From Rotaria macrura (Eukaryota > Rotifera > Eurotatoria > Philodinida > Philodinidae), in NCBI GenBank assembly GCA_900239685.1, contig OENT01000341.1:67023-131022 (forward strand): a stretch of DNA of 64,000 nucleotides, in the 5' to 3' direction. The notes under the pieces are model-generated. The model searched no databases. It worked only from the letters and a program-made list of their open reading frames with translations, and was not told where the DNA came from. Positions 34,853-48,800 of the stretch are shown here, piece by piece; the first letter of the stretch is position 1, and every line of letters starts with the position of its first letter. Both the position numbers and the translations under genes were made by a program.

Positions 34853-36329
34853 GTTATTCTCTCTCGATAGTTAAATGATTCGTTTTGTTTCTATTATTGT
34901 TTTTGTTGTCGACAGGGTATCCATTAGCTATGCTTTTAAAAACGAAGAAAAATAAAAAAAAATACGTTTTTTTTTACTTTCTTCTTACTTTGCCAGTGGT
35001 GCGCTTAAAATATGTGATAATGATTGATTTATTCTCGTTCTTCTCGACATTAAAGATTTGCATCCGGCCATTATTATGTAAAAAATTTTTTTTTCCATTC
35101 TAATGAACAGTCAAGTAAAGACAAAAAAAAACAACTGAATAAATACTTGAGCAGTGGCGTACGATTGATACTTTTATATGTTGATCTTATTTATTCGGTT
35201 GTTTTCGAACTACATTTTCAATCGTACAGGGGAAAAATATTTGTCGAACAACTTTTTATACCACTCAATTTTCTCATTAATCGACATTGGAGTTTTTGCA
35301 CGTATATGTACATACACATTTAGAAACTTGAATAGACATCTTTCATACACGTGTGAAATAGCATGGGCAATATTTTAACTATGATCAATATTAATAAAAA
35401 TGATGAGAAATTTAATATTTAGTTTGAGAGAATTTCAAAGCTAGCGTATTTGAATATTCAAACTGTATTCTAATTATTCGAGAAGAAAATATCGTGAAAA
35501 TGATTATCATATTGATAATACAACTTGTCGCCAAGAATGATGAATGCATAAATATTAAAGTTTAGTTGTATGGTTTCAGTCAGTTTTGTCATTATCGAGT
35601 ACTCATGAATAGATTTGCAAAGTAAATAAGATTTGATCGTTTTTACATGAAAAGGCATAGCTAATGAGTAGTTTTACATATTTGAGACAAATTAATATTT
35701 TATTCTACCAATTGAATAAGAAAAAAAAAAGGACGAATATGGCATTTTGTAATGGTAGAAATAAAATCAACATGTTGAATTTACTTTGGAATCAAGATTC
35801 GAAGTTGCCAAGCATAGAAGAAATAGCAAATTTCTCTAAGAAATAATATGACGTATAAGAGTTTTCATTGGATAGACTTTGAGGGCTCAAAAAGATAGGG
35901 AAGTATACTTACACTGAATCAGATAACTTGAAAATTGGACTAAAAATACGTAATGTGAAAAATATTATCTAATGATTTTTAAATAGGATGTCGTTTGGTT
36001 TTATTCTACGACATCAAATCCATTGCTATACATCATTGTTCAAGGTCTGCTAAAAGAAAGATTGCAACGTTGCTATTAAACACCCGTCGAATTTCTTTTC
36101 TTTTGCAACTATTAGATAAAATAGCGTATTCGACACCAAGTAACAATTCCATTAGATCAAATCGTAACTTACACTATTATCTTATCACAAGAGAAAAAAT
36201 GAATTAATGTTGATTACACTATATCATAGTTACGATTTCTCGATACATTTCTTTTACTTGAATTTTGGCTCGACATTCTTTTTCTATTCTTCTATCGTAA
36301 TATCTGAGTAAATAAATCGAAAATTGGAA
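34853..36329. other. Intergenic DNA between divergent genes
   Basis: 1.5 kb of AT-rich sequence with A/T runs. Frames at 35178-35378, 35664-35846 and 35995-36207 have no support. It should contain the promoters of the minus-strand gene ending at 34852 and of the nucleoside transporter, but no specific element can be named. Confidence 0.45.
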
Positions 36330-39300
36330 ATGAAAATGGTTTGTTTGATTGAATTCGATCGAACTGAAAGAAAAATCATTGGTTTACTTTAGAAATTCGC
36401 AGGTGTAGAAAATCCTGTGTTTATTTTGGATCCACAAACATCTAGAATAAATACTACAAATGGAATAATAATAACATCGAAATTGCAAGAAATAGAAGAT
36501 CAAAACGAGGAGGAGGAGGAGAAAGATAATTTAGGTTTTGAAAAATTATCTGGCGATGGTCATTCTATTGGTTTATTTGTATTGAATATTCGTGAGCGAT
36601 TAATTCAAATGATGACGAAACACAAAGTAAGAGCATTGTATGTTAAATAACTTGATTCGATAGAAAATTTCGTTTCTCAAATAGACTGTAACTACTTATG
36701 GATTGAAACTATTCTTTGTTATTGGTTTTATTATTTATTTTGGATTTGCTATGAGTGAAAACTATGGTAGACCAGCTTTTCCTATACATGGAAATATTTT
36801 TTATGGAAATTCTGGTATTGTCGTAAACAAAGTCTGAATCAATTTCTTTTCATGAAAGACTTTCTTTTAGGTTTTGCATTATTGTTTTTGGTTATCTTTA
36901 CCATATTTGTTGTTGCGTGGGAAAAATTTCTTGGACGCTCTATAGAAGGTATACATCGATATATTTCAACATCGAACAAAGAAAATGAAACATGGATAAC
37001 GACTTGTAGAATCGTGCATAAATTTTCTTGGTAATCATTCTATTGAATAAAAATAAACGATCGATTATCCTTCGATCGATAATCGACTGAGGATTCTTTT
37101 ATATATCGTGTTAGTACTACGTGAACAGATTGTCTATCATACAAAAGTAATATTCTGGTAAAGTATGATCCTTTTCGACATCGTTTCTCCATAAGGTAAA
37201 TGTGAAGTAGAAAATTTTACTGAGATTAATTTTTAAGCAAATCTAATGTGCTTCAATCCGTATATGAATTTCAACATGAGCCGTTCAATATTTTTGTGCT
37301 CGACTTAAAATACACATACATTAGCATATTACTATCTCTAAGTTATTTTTCATATCAGAAATGATTGTAAATATAATTCTAATATAAAATTGCTTTTATT
37401 TCTCGTTGTCGATATGTTCTTGACTGTTTGCTTTCAATTTAGGCCACCGGGGATACTGCTTGGACAAACACCATATGCAGTAATTCACCTCGTCGATCAT
37501 AAAATTTATCTCATAATAAAAGAGCTGAATTTTTAGGCATCACTCTATTAGAATACTGTCTATTATCACAAACTTCTGTTTTAAGTCTTTTAAAACTAAC
37601 ATACAGTGTCAATGATGAGCACTATGTTTATGGTTTTATTTGTAGGATATGGCATTGCCTAGTTTTTATTGCTATTGCTGTTTATATTGGATTAACAGTA
37701 AATAGACCACGAAACTATATTTCGCTCATTGGTATTGGAACTTTGATTCTTCTTGGTACCATTGGTATTTAAATTTCGTCAAAGCTAACCATTGCCTTGA
37801 AACTATAGATTTTTTTGTTTCATTAGGTTCAAAACATCCTCATCGAGTAAGTTGGAAAGCAACAATGTCGCTTGTCATTGTGAATAATGATATATAAAAT
37901 ATAATAACAACATAATAATGAAAATTTAGATTCGATGGAAAACAGTATTTTATTCATTTGTTATTCAATTTCTTTTGGCAGTTGTCGTCATACGTCTTGA
38001 ATTTGGTTTTCAATTTTTTGATTTTCTTGGAACAGAAGTATCAAAATTTATGCAGTAATTTGATCGTTTGGATGAACTACTGGGAATAAATCATGCCTCT
38101 TTGTTTAGTAATGCTGATAGTGGAGCAGTTTTTGTCTTTGGTAAAACTTATCACGAACATTTCTTCGTATTCAAAGTAAATCTTTCAAATAAACGAAATA
38201 TTCTATGAAGATTTCTGAGTGTTAGGTTAGTTCAATGATTATTTTTCTTGGATCTGTAATTAATGTTCTTTATTATTTGGGTATTATGCAATATATTATC
38301 GGAAAAATTGCATGGACTATGCAAATATGCTTAGATACGACTGCAGCTGAAGTAATTATAGATAGCTTTTCGAAAGAAACATGATGAAAATATTTTTTTT
38401 AAAATTCTAGTCAATGAATGCAGCTGCAAATATATTCGTTGGAATGACTGAAGCTCCATTAATGATTATGCCTTTAATTCCTAAAATGACAATATCAGAA
38501 CTTCATGCTGTACTAGTCGGTGGCTTTTCGACTATGGCAGGTTTTGAAATGAATTTATATTCATTGTTTTTCTTTTGTTTCAACGTAGCTTTGAATTATA
38601 TACATACGTATACTAGGATCTATTCTCGCTACATTTATTTTCTTTGGCGTCCCTGCAAATCATTTAATTGCTGCTAGTGTCATGGCTGCACCGGGTGCGC
38701 TCGGATTTGCAAAACTTTTATTACCCGAAACACATCATTCAAAGACAACATGGAAAACTCTTAAAAATGCTCCATTGCCGTATGTTTTACATTGCTAATT
38801 TATTTTCAGAGGAAAACTGAAGCTAGTCTATATATGATATTCTGTAAAATAGATTTCTTGTCTTAGAGAAAGATTGCTTCATCGAAGTAAGTAAGTCCTT
38901 TCACTTCGTTGTCTTTGACGACTGCTAATTATCTAATATGTTCAATATTTGAATGTATTCTTTTAACCACGGAATAATTATCTTTTTATCGAACTAAAGC
39001 TGTTTGTCACTTTTCAAGATTGGTTAAAAGTAGTTCAGCTGTTTCGCTAATAAATTCGAACATATTATACGTACACACACATGAAATATATTTTAAAGCT
39101 ATGTCCAAGTATTTCTCAAGTTTTTTGATTTGTTACTATGTTGAATCAACAGTAGCAAATTCGATGGGTGTATCTGAATGATGTGTAATACACGTCTATA
39201 CTGTATGACAACAGCTTAGGATAAGAGTTATCGAAGAGAACTCAGTCAGCTCTGCCTTGGAAAAGAAATTTCCATGGAATGATATCTTCGTTATCTACAA

Positions 39301-40639
39301 CCGATATAATAAGTATCGAAAACCACTCTACAAGTTTATAACAGGTATATTTGATATACCTGTACTTGCTGGAAAAACAAAAGCTTGATTGAAAATAGTT
39401 TCGCTGTGTTTATCACAAATTTTGGAATATATCCAATCGCATATCTAGAGCATAGAAATTAGTCAATCGATTGCTTCGTTTTAAAATAGGTTTAACGTTT
39501 CAATTTTCTTAGTGTAATCTCCTCTTCTGGTATAGCCGATTATGATATTTATAGTCAAGGCCTTTTACAATACTTGTTAAGGCTTTATCATTTGTCTAAT
39601 AAAAATTAATCATTTTCTTGAACATAAATATAATTCGTAATGTAATCGCATCATAAAAATAAACACTACTCGTAAAAACTAAAACAAGTGAAGCACGAAT
39701 CGATGGTCACTTCATAGTTAAAAAAAAGATTACATTTTCGTTGCGAACCTGAACAATATCTTTTATTTAGAGAACAGCACAATGTGATCGATGCTTTATT
39801 AACTGGAGCAGGAAATACTTTAAAAATTTGTGGTTTTCTAATTGCAAATTTAATAGCATTTATCAGTGTTCTTCATTTTGCTGATACAACTATATCATGG
39901 TTTTTCAATCTTATTCATCGTCCAGAAATAAATTTTCAATTTTTACTTGGTTTACTTTTCTATCCGTTTGCGATTGTAATTGGCATTCCACTTTGTGATT
40001 GTCTTCTGGCATCGAAACTCATTGGAATAAAAATAAGTTTGAATGAAGTAATAATTATTCGTTCTTAGTTCTATAATATCTTGGTTTTTCAATCAATAGT
40101 TTATTGCTTATCAAGAGCTTGGTAAAATAAGACTGCTGCGTAATGAACTCATATCAAATAATACATTTCCATTATATATGAATGGTACATTAAAGTTGCC
40201 CACTGATGTTTCTATGCTATGGAATGTAAATAAGTTCGACATTCACTTATGTTTTATGAAAAGAAAACATCGAATTTTTTTCTGATAGGACATCTCCTTG
40301 GTTACTTTGACTTATGCTTTGTGCGGTAAATCTGTCGTTAGTTTATTGATATATTTCTTTCACTAGTCACTTTAATAGGATTTTCTAATTTTGGCTCAAT
40401 GGGCATTGCACTAGCAACATTGGGAGTATTTGCTCCTACACGGAAACGGGTGCTAACAAAAATTGCACCACGTGCCTTAATTGCAGGCAGTATGGTTTCG
40501 TTGATGACGGCATCGATTGCTGGTATTGATATGAAAGTGCGGTTTTTGTATCAGTAGTCTTTTTATTTTAGGTCTGCTTTATGATGATCGACATGCTGCT
40601 ACAGGAACAATAGCCAGTTTGGATGCGGCACATACATAG
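36330..40639 (+). CDS. SLC28A: Concentrative nucleoside transporter (SLC28/CNT family)
   Basis: Sixteen exons: 36330..36338 (tentative start), 36393..36626, 36685..36766, 36871..37030, 37646..37764, 37827..37846, about 37931..38054, 38109..38175, 38226..38351, 38411..38540, 38617..38779, 39771..40047, 40100..40225, 40289..40325, 40379..40522, 40572..40639; about 628 aa. The N-terminal tail is acidic and cytosolic (EDQNEEEEEKDN). Family signatures follow in order: ADSGAVFVFG, VINVLYYLGIMQ, NAAANIFVGMTEAPLM, SELHAVLVGGFSTMAG, LIAASVMAAPGALG, NEFIAYQELG and TYALCGFSNFGSMGI. These proteins co-import nucleosides with Na+ or H+ across the plasma membrane. The nucleobase-contacting Gln of the VGQTE motif is Met here (VGMTE). 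Only the first exon is uncertain. Confidence 0.93.
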
Positions 40640-42389
40640 ATTCAAGTTGCTTTCTGCCTCTGCTGATATTCATGTACTAACTAACTAAGAATGATTTTTT
40701 ATTTTATTTTATTTTCAATAATCACTAATAAAATTATCTATTTGATTAGTCTATAATTTAAAATGAACTTTTCTTGTCTGCCAGTAGTCCAGCTGTTATA
40801 TTCCAAGTCTTGAAAACGTTTCAATTTACTTGAAAATATAACTATACATATATCAATGTTCTATAATAAAAATTAGTTCTGTGCGAATGAATCGCTAGTC
40901 TCGTAATGAAAGTTACAGACAATATCATATAAGCTAAATTTTCATATTGACACCTTTCTTCATTTAAAGTGCAAGAGATTGCCGCAGTGTGTAAGTCGGA
41001 TGTCGATCTGAGTGTTGCATTCTTTTAATATCTGCACACTAACCATCCATCAAGTCACACTATGTCTCCAGTGAGCTGAGGGGCAGACCCGATTCAAGTA
41101 TCGAGGAGAAAATTGAATTAAGAAATTTTATAATATTTATTCGAGCGTTTTGCGGATATCGAGAAATTACCCGCAAACTTCACTGTTATTTCTCACTTAT
41201 TGGGTGTATGTGGGTGTGAAAACCAGCTAAGTAATATTGTGCAAATTTCCTGGATGATAATTATTTACAACAACCAAGTCGTTCTGTTTTACTAAATCAA
41301 TTCGCGTTGGTTAAAAACGAATGTTGTAAGCACGTTACAACAAATATCTTGGTGGAATTCAGCTGTAAGTGAAGTTTTTGGAATTCAGAAATTGCGCCTA
41401 AAGTGAAGATGTAAAGTTCGAAAATTTTCGAAACTTGGTCACAAAGAAGCTTTTTGTCATTGGGTCCTGACAACAAGAAACGAGCCAGTGAATGTCAGCG
41501 TTGAATAGAAAACAGTTTGACCATTCCAAAGCAATAATAAAAAGGTAAAACTATATTTAAGCTTCAATTAAATATTTGAACCCAAAAACATCAAAAACCA
41601 TCATTGTTTGTGCGACTACAAAATGCCAAACATGGGGCGAAAACCTATCTGCTACCAAAAACCATCATCTCAATAAACAGTTTCTATACTAAAATTTTCA
41701 GACTCCTATCAATCAAAACTGCGGATTTGCGCTAAGTAAGATATAGCTGTGACATCCCATATTGGGATAGGTTTATAAACTTTTTTCAAATTCTTTTTTA
41801 ACCTACTTGTACGTTAACATGCCCTAGGAATATATTCTCAGGAAGTTTCATTACATTCGGAAGACGTCTATGTAAATTCTAGTACAATTTCCAAATAATT
41901 CTCACGTGTGATAATTTGTTCTTAGAAAAAAAACCTTGATCTCCTTACTTTCAAGGTGCAAACGGTTTTAATTGATATACCTCCAGCCATGTTCGACTAT
42001 ATTACATCTAGTTAATCAAAGAGACAAAATAAATCAGCTATGCAATATCATTCAGTGCAGTATACATAAGATAAGAAAAAGAACTAATAGTGTACAAAAA
42101 CAAGAAAAAAGAATAGTTTGTGGTCGTGGATGTGTGTGTGTGTGTGGGTCTGAAGATTATACGAGATTCCATGTACATGAAATTCCAAAGCTTGACCTAC
42201 TACTAAATAATTAATCATTGTTGTGATAGTTGTGTAAAGTAAACCAAAAATTAGATTATGCTGCTATGATCGGCTTTAAGAAAGTAATAAAACTAACACC
42301 AAATAATATTGACTTTTTGATTTGAATTATCGCAATAGATCTTACGGAAATGTAAAACTCTTTCCGTGTATATAAACTTATCAGAAGAG
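40640..42389. other. Intergenic DNA, no gene seen
   Basis: AT-rich sequence with a GT-microsatellite at about 42129-42148. The plus frame 41972-42214 spans that microsatellite and has no domain. No other structure seen. Confidence 0.45.
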
Positions 42390-42399
42390 TTCAAACTTA

Positions 42400-42614
42400 G
42401 TTGTCCTTAAAGCTCGACTACTGCTTTTGCTGACGAATGATTTTCTGTAATTTAATAGATGTACCACCATATCACCTCCGATTTCCACGGCACCAAGAGC
42501 TTTAGCACGTGAACGAAAGTGGCCTATCGCCATGTTCAGATAATTAAGCTGTTCTTTTGTTTTTTCTAAATACAAGTTAAGTTGGATAATAATCGTTACA
42601 TGAAAGTCTAGCAA
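42400..42614 (-). CDS. Possible exon pair of an unidentified protein
   Basis: A minus-strand open segment (42614 to about 42475) encodes QLNLYLEKTKEQLNYLNMAI followed by GHFRSRAKALGAVEIG. A GT...CAG pair (about 42474 to 42445) would remove a 30 bp intron and lead to ENHSSAKAVVEL and a stop near 42409. The helical character vaguely recalls an HPt-type four-helix bundle, but the phosphorylatable H-xx-KG motif is not convincing. It may be the end of the coding-like segments at 43220-44483. Low confidence. Confidence 0.25.
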
Positions 42615-43219
42615 CTTGTTTTTGCGAGAAATTCTTCTTTAAGCTTATGTTTTAATCTGAAAAATAAAATCCGCATTACGACTGTTTATCTATATGTGTG
42701 ATATAGTTAATTAATGAAATTAATAAATGCATCATTAAAATCTTCATAAACAACATAACTACATTCATTGATGATGCTCTCCTCCTGATCAGTGTACTCG
42801 TGGCAGTCTCAAGATCGTTCTCCCCTTTTCTAACTCTTCATTTTTTCCAGTTCTTATCATGAAAGTCATTATTTTTGTAAGCTTTCCTAGCCAAAATGAA
42901 GAAATAGCTAACAAGAAGAAAGAGAAACATAGTCAGGTGAATCCGCTAGCAGTTAACTCCCCGGAAAAAACGGTGTGTGTCTGCAAACATGAACAATAGG
43001 AGCACAATAGAAAATACATGTTGAACTACATAGAAAACCATTACCTGTAGAGACGATGATAATATTTTTCTGTAAAGATTCAGTCATGCACAAATTTATC
43101 AGCTTCCTTGATGATTGTTTAATTCTTCATTCCAGTAAATAATTTGTGCCCGACCATATTGATGTTAACATAGAATATGTTCATTGATTTTAATATTTTT
43201 TTATCTTGTTAATGTTAAA

Positions 43220-44483
43220 TAAGCAATAAACCGGAAGAATAACTTCGAAACGATATCAATTAGCGCGATACCGACGATTGGTTTTTCGATTCCGTATTTT
43301 TTTCCATGCTTAAGTCGATGTTGAGGTATTCGAACCTAAATAATAAGAATTTTTTCTTGGTGTAGTTCTTTTTGTTACATGAAACTGTCACCTGCTGAGT
43401 TGATGACTGTTTATTAGGTTGTTGTTGCATATGCAAATGGTTTTGTTCAAGAGTAAAATGAAGTTTCATAATTTCCGGTAAGGACTGTGTATCCATATCA
43501 TAATCGAATAGACGTTGCATTCCGTTTTCCTGCGCAGGTGGTATATTTTTATTATTTAATTCATAATGTTCATTATCTGGGTGAAGCTTCATGGATTCCT
43601 AAAATATTAGTAAAACTTTCTACTTGGTTTGACATATTGATTTGTCGAGTTAGTCCAATGCATGTTCGCTGCTGTGAATATTATTGATATAATAATTCAT
43701 TGCGACTAAGCTTTCGTAGTTCGTTTTTTCTATGATCGATTGATTCTTCATATACTACTGATGTTATATCAATTGATAATTCGTGTTGTATATTTAAATT
43801 GTCTTTATCGTCAAACATATCTTCACAATTATTTGCTGGTGAAAATTTTATTAAATTCAATTTGAAAGAAAACTTGGTAACAGCAAAAACATCCTTAATT
43901 GCATATTCTTATAATATTGATCGACATTATCTTTCTTCTTTAGTTCGATATGTACGTTCAGAACCAACCGCATGTTCTGGAAGATATGTTCCTATAAATA
44001 AATCAATGACATCCAATTTTCAATTTCTATAGTTTAAAAAACAAACCTGTTATTCTAGTTCTTTTATAAAAACCTAAGATTTTACACTTTATTTTCAAGA
44101 ACATTCAAGTTAATTGAAATTTCTCTTATTCACAGTTGTATCACAGAAATCTATGTTAATCTCTTGTTTTTCGAAATATCTTATTCGGTTAATTCAGAGA
44201 AAAGCTAGAACAAGAATTAAGTTTTTATCTACGTCATAATTCAGTTTATTTATTGAACGTACGTAACATATTTGGTTGAGGTCCAATTTTAAAAATATGT
44301 TCAGCAATGTTTCCGAAACATAAACGAACATTGGCCAGTTTTATTGCCATAGGAAAGTAAATATCACTTCTATGTTCAGTAAATATATGTTCAACACAAT
44401 TTAAAAGAATAATAAAATCGACACACGTGTGAACACCAGTAGTTGATAAATGATTAGTGGAGGAACCACGAAATGATCCATCT
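43220..44483 (-). CDS. Coding-like exons of an unidentified, possibly broken gene
   Basis: Several minus-strand stretches look coding. 44483-44230 follows an acceptor (GATATAG) and contains STTGVHTCVDFIILLNCVEH and ends IGPQPNMLRTFNK-stop; parts recall the C-terminal half of a tyrosine-phosphatase domain, but without its catalytic loop. 44030-43690 contains VIDLFIGTYLPEHAVGSE, then DDKDNLNIQHELSIDITSV, with internal stops. 43592-43392 contains MKLHPDNEHYELNN and a Q-rich end. After a GTGACA...TTTAG intron it may continue as VRIPQHRLKHGKKYGIEKP to a stop near 43220. A stop after the first block and stops in the second mean these may be two genes or one pseudogene. Confidence 0.35.
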
Positions 44484-44779
44484 CTATATCAATTATCAAC
44501 TGATCATTCACTTTCGATGTCCTTGTTTAATCTTGTAAGAATAATGCTTTCTTCAAAAATGAATGATCTTGATCGTATTGGTAGAGGAGAGAAAAGAATG
44601 ACACGTATGCATATATACATAAGCTTTCTCGAGGTATAATCCATACTATACGCTCCATTCATATCATCGTCACCATGTATGAGTTACTTTAACTGTTATG
44701 TAACAAATAAAAAGACAGCTATATTCATAATATTTTGAACATTTTATTTCTCATGTAAACATTTTTTGAAAAAAAAACT

Positions 44780-45870
44780 CGTTTGAGTCGCGTTTCATTT
44801 TCGTCGAAATCGCAGCTACCCAACGTGTAGAGACGCAGCTAAGATGAAACGTTTCTTGCATTTTGACAAGGTTCTTTATTAGTTCTCGTTTAAACGCGAT
44901 CCAGTCTAAAGTGGCACCTGGGCGTGATCGACTGGATATTTTAAATTTCAAAAATGTATTCCAATCCGTCTCAGATTTTATCTGAGTCGCTATCGATATT
45001 GCCAAGCGATAGTATTTAACTATGCAGAGATCAACTGAAAGTTTAAATTTTAATGTTTCTAAAATGATAGAAGTGAGATTAGAACAAATGAACTAGCTAT
45101 AGAAAGCGAGTGTGCATACCATCCAATCACATGTGATCACATAAGTTACAGAACGAAACATTATCTATATATCCATCGTCTATTAAAAATATTTACAGAT
45201 GCATATGTCAGTGAAATGCTCGGCATACATAAAATTTTCATTATTGTTTTAAATAAAAATGCATTCACTGATCCAAAAAATTTTGATTTAATAAAATGAA
45301 TTACACAATTTAAAAAATGCCTAATTACTACAGATGTTTTAGAATCAATCTACCTGCTTTCTTCTATTTAAAATTGCATATATCATCTTTCAAGAGAAAA
45401 AAATAATTTCAAACTTGTTGAGCCGTCGACGTTATTCAGACAAGATTAACTTTCCAGAAATATTGAGAACTATTTTCCGGGGAATGAAAAAAATGTGGAA
45501 ATATGTTTTTAGTATTAACAAGGTTTTGAATCGAGTCTGGTGTATATCTTAATCAGAGGCATATCGAATGCGTCTGAGCGTGGTTCCTGTTTGACATCTC
45601 TTTGTGTTCAAGCGCATTGCAACTGAAACCGCGTCTAAATGCAAGAAATGTTTTGCTGGAGGCGCATTTTCAAATCGAATCGCGTTCAGACGCAAAAAAT
45701 GTTTCACTGGATACGCAATTCCAAAAGAAAACGCGTCGACGAGAGTTGCCAGTCCAAGTTCATCGACGTTCAGACGCATTTTTTATTTATTTTTCGTCAC
45801 GGTGGATGCGTTTCACACGAGAAACGGATTTAAACGCACGATTTCTGCGTTTTGGGTTTACACGGATTGC
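44780..45870. repeat. ACGCGT/GCGTCTAAA-type repeat region with a 51 bp tandem duplication
   Basis: Dispersed GCGTTCAGACGC, TTTAAACGCG and CGTCTCAGA words mirror those at 560-715 and 1805-2090. Within it, 45631-45681 and 45682-45732 are tandem 51 bp units, both starting GCG and sharing AAATGTTTYRCTGGA at the same offset, followed by a partial third unit. Frames on both strands (45549-45779 -, 45602-45903 +) arise from this repeat. No terminal repeats of a transposon could be defined. Confidence 0.55.
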
Positions 45871-48800
45871 AATATGTTTTCCATTTTTTTAAAATATGTT
45901 TGAAGAAAAAGGTGTTAATATGAACATTTTTCACTGAAGAATTTTTACTTGTACAGAAGAGATATTCAGATGGCTGTCTCCACAAAAACATAGTATAAAA
46001 GAACTATCCTGTTTGAGTCAACTTAGAAGTATTGCAAATCATATTTTTCGAAGCGACATCTCTATTGAATTTTCTATATCTATAATCAGATGCATAAAAT
46101 AGAATAAAATATTGATGATGTAAATAAGATTTCCTTAATTGAATCAAATGAATTTTCAAATGATTCATTCGTCAAAATGTTTATGAAATATTACAAACTT
46201 AAAAACTACGAATAAGGGATTGATCGCAATTCGATTTGTAAAACAGATCTTTATTTATAATCGCATTTCGTATTTTATTGTTTGCATAATTTTTATTAGA
46301 ACCATATAAGCTACGTAATGATATAGGTAGTAACAGAAATACTTTGTTTTTATTCGCTATGTAAGTGCAGTACACTTAAATAAGTCAATCTTAACAATCA
46401 CATAAAAAATATAAGCGAGTGCTTCTTATTAACTTCTTGGATCCCGAGAATTCTTGCATTCTTTAAGAGCTTATAGAAAAATCGAAAAATTACCCTCTCA
46501 TGCATTCTACGATTGTGAATCGGCTGTATACATATATATTTTATCGTAAATGAAGCGTGGATCGATACAGTCGTACTGATGAACATTTCGTTTCACAGCT
46601 GTTTATCGATACAACAGAACGAAAAAAATTCTTTCGTTCTTCTTGTCTTCAGCCTGAGGAAAGCGGTATCCAAGACCAAGAGGTTAAATTTATTGACCTC
46701 AATTCTTCAATGATTTTCGTGTCTTGATTAAAGTAGAAAATCAATTCAAGTACAACACTCGAATTTCATCAAGATCATCATGAAGAACATTTATCTTTTG
46801 TTATCTATATAATGGGCAAGACATTGTATTATTTACAAATGATTTTCAATATTACAGCATGAAAGCCAAATAAATAGTCGGTGTGTTTCTACCTCTTCTA
46901 ATTGCATCGAAATCCACGTCTACACCCGATGACAAAGTCGAGCACACAGAGCGAGACAATAAGGAAAACAAGCTCATGGTAGACACCGAATTTTGTGACG
47001 ATTTCTTGGATGTTTCAAACTTTACAAGAGGAGACGCATGGCGATCTTTTCAAGAATGCCATCACTAACATAACATGATAAATAGAAAAAACACTGAAAA
47101 TGAACACTTAGTAACTAACGAGGTCACAGAGCATTTTCAGGTCATCGACCACGTTTGCCACTATTCTTGATCATGGTTGTTCCGTATGTCATGTACGAGA
47201 AATCACTATTTTATTGTCCCTTTGACGGAGTGACGGTGAGATATGATGGCCTTAGAATCGGTTTCGTACAATGATCACAGAATACCTTGACTGATGGTCA
47301 ACATTGGTCGGGAGTCAAAGTCAGCTGTCATTGAAAAGATTGGTGCATACACGGAAAAAAATTATGCCATACGAAACCTATAAGGTTCCGTAGTATTTTA
47401 CGATATTTCTACAATGGTCGCATACACTCCGGAAATTTTTCAGAGGCATACTAGTGAAAATGCTTCACATAATGCTTTTATGACATTTAAGGTCAAGAAA
47501 GTTTTCGTATCGTATCTGTACGATGGTTCAAATAAAAAATTTCACAGGTCATTTGAATTCGTTTTAGACGGTTGGAATCAGAGATAAGCAACTCCGTTCT
47601 GTCCAGTTCTAAGTCTGGTAGTCTAATCTGAAGCTTACTATATTAGTTTTAGAAATAAGAGTTTTCGAATATTAATTCACAATGAATACTAATAAGTAGT
47701 TGGATTTTTTAAAATTTTCCGAAGAAAATCTTCAATGGTTATTGTAATAACCGTGGAAATTTATATTGAATAAGTGTTCATTTTGAAAGCATATCTTTGA
47801 ACAGTCTACTTCACTGTAGTCATGTAAGTAAACATCCTATCGACAGTATGTTTTCAGTTCTTTTCTTTTCTCGCAAATAATTAAACAAACAGGAACGGAA
47901 CTGAGGCTTCAAAGGACATTAAATCCAACTCTGGAGCTGTTGTTGTCCGGCTCTGACTCGAATGAAAAATTCACTGAGTGAGAGTTACAGTTAACATTAT
48001 CTTTTCAATTTCTATAGCCAGTTTTAGTGATGAAGAAGCTGGCATGTCAATCATCATTTGAAAGAATGACTGGTGTTCTGACTGTAGGTATTCTGATGTA
48101 AGTTCGATCTGTCCGATTCGCTCGGGAGAGATATTGTAATCGTGCGTGTTTACCTAATTAAGAGAAATATGACCAACGATAGCAATAGATTTTCAGGCGC
48201 TTGCCTTTGATTGTTGGGAATCGGCTTGTCGAGCGGAGTTGGTTTACATAGGTTATTCCAGCTTTTTGTTATATTGAGTGGTTTCTGATGCAAATGATGA
48301 TAATAATCTCTTTGTTTACTGTATAATTGATTGGTATCATGCAGAAGTAGATCTTTTAGCTTCAGTTCTGTTGTACACAGCTGAGATCTGCTCAGGAATG
48401 TTCAGTATTTATATAACGGCGGTCAGTACTCAGCAATACAGTTAGGTACTGAAAGGGTTTTAGTTGCAGTACAACAGTCATGGCTTGACAATTATACGGT
48501 AATGAGCTCTTGTCAAATCTCTGTTACAAAAGCAGCTTTTCACCGTTTTATTGAAAATAAAAAAATGAAGAGTGAATTGAATAAATTAAATTGTCTTCTT
48601 CCCTTCATTCTTATTGTCTTATTTTGCAATTGTTAATTCATCAGACAATAAAGGTGCTGTTATACTTTAGAATATCAGGAAGTAGAAATAGAAATCTACC
48701 CTCTTAATATTCACAGTTCTTGCTTAGTGAGACGGACTAGGGTGACACGACAAAACATTGACTTGCTTCTGGATCTGTTACTCATATCCTAATGGCAGAT

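Noticed and set aside
36652..40639. Idea that the nucleoside transporter is a pseudogene because no long open frame exists
   Set aside because: All interruptions fall at GT/AG introns with matching phases; joined exons give a full-length protein.
42400..42614. HPt phosphotransfer domain
   Set aside because: Only a loose helical resemblance; the phosphorylatable His context is not convincing.
45549..45903. Overlapping frames on both strands suggesting a repeat protein
   Set aside because: The apparent 17-residue peptide repeat is simply the 51 bp DNA tandem unit; open on both strands.
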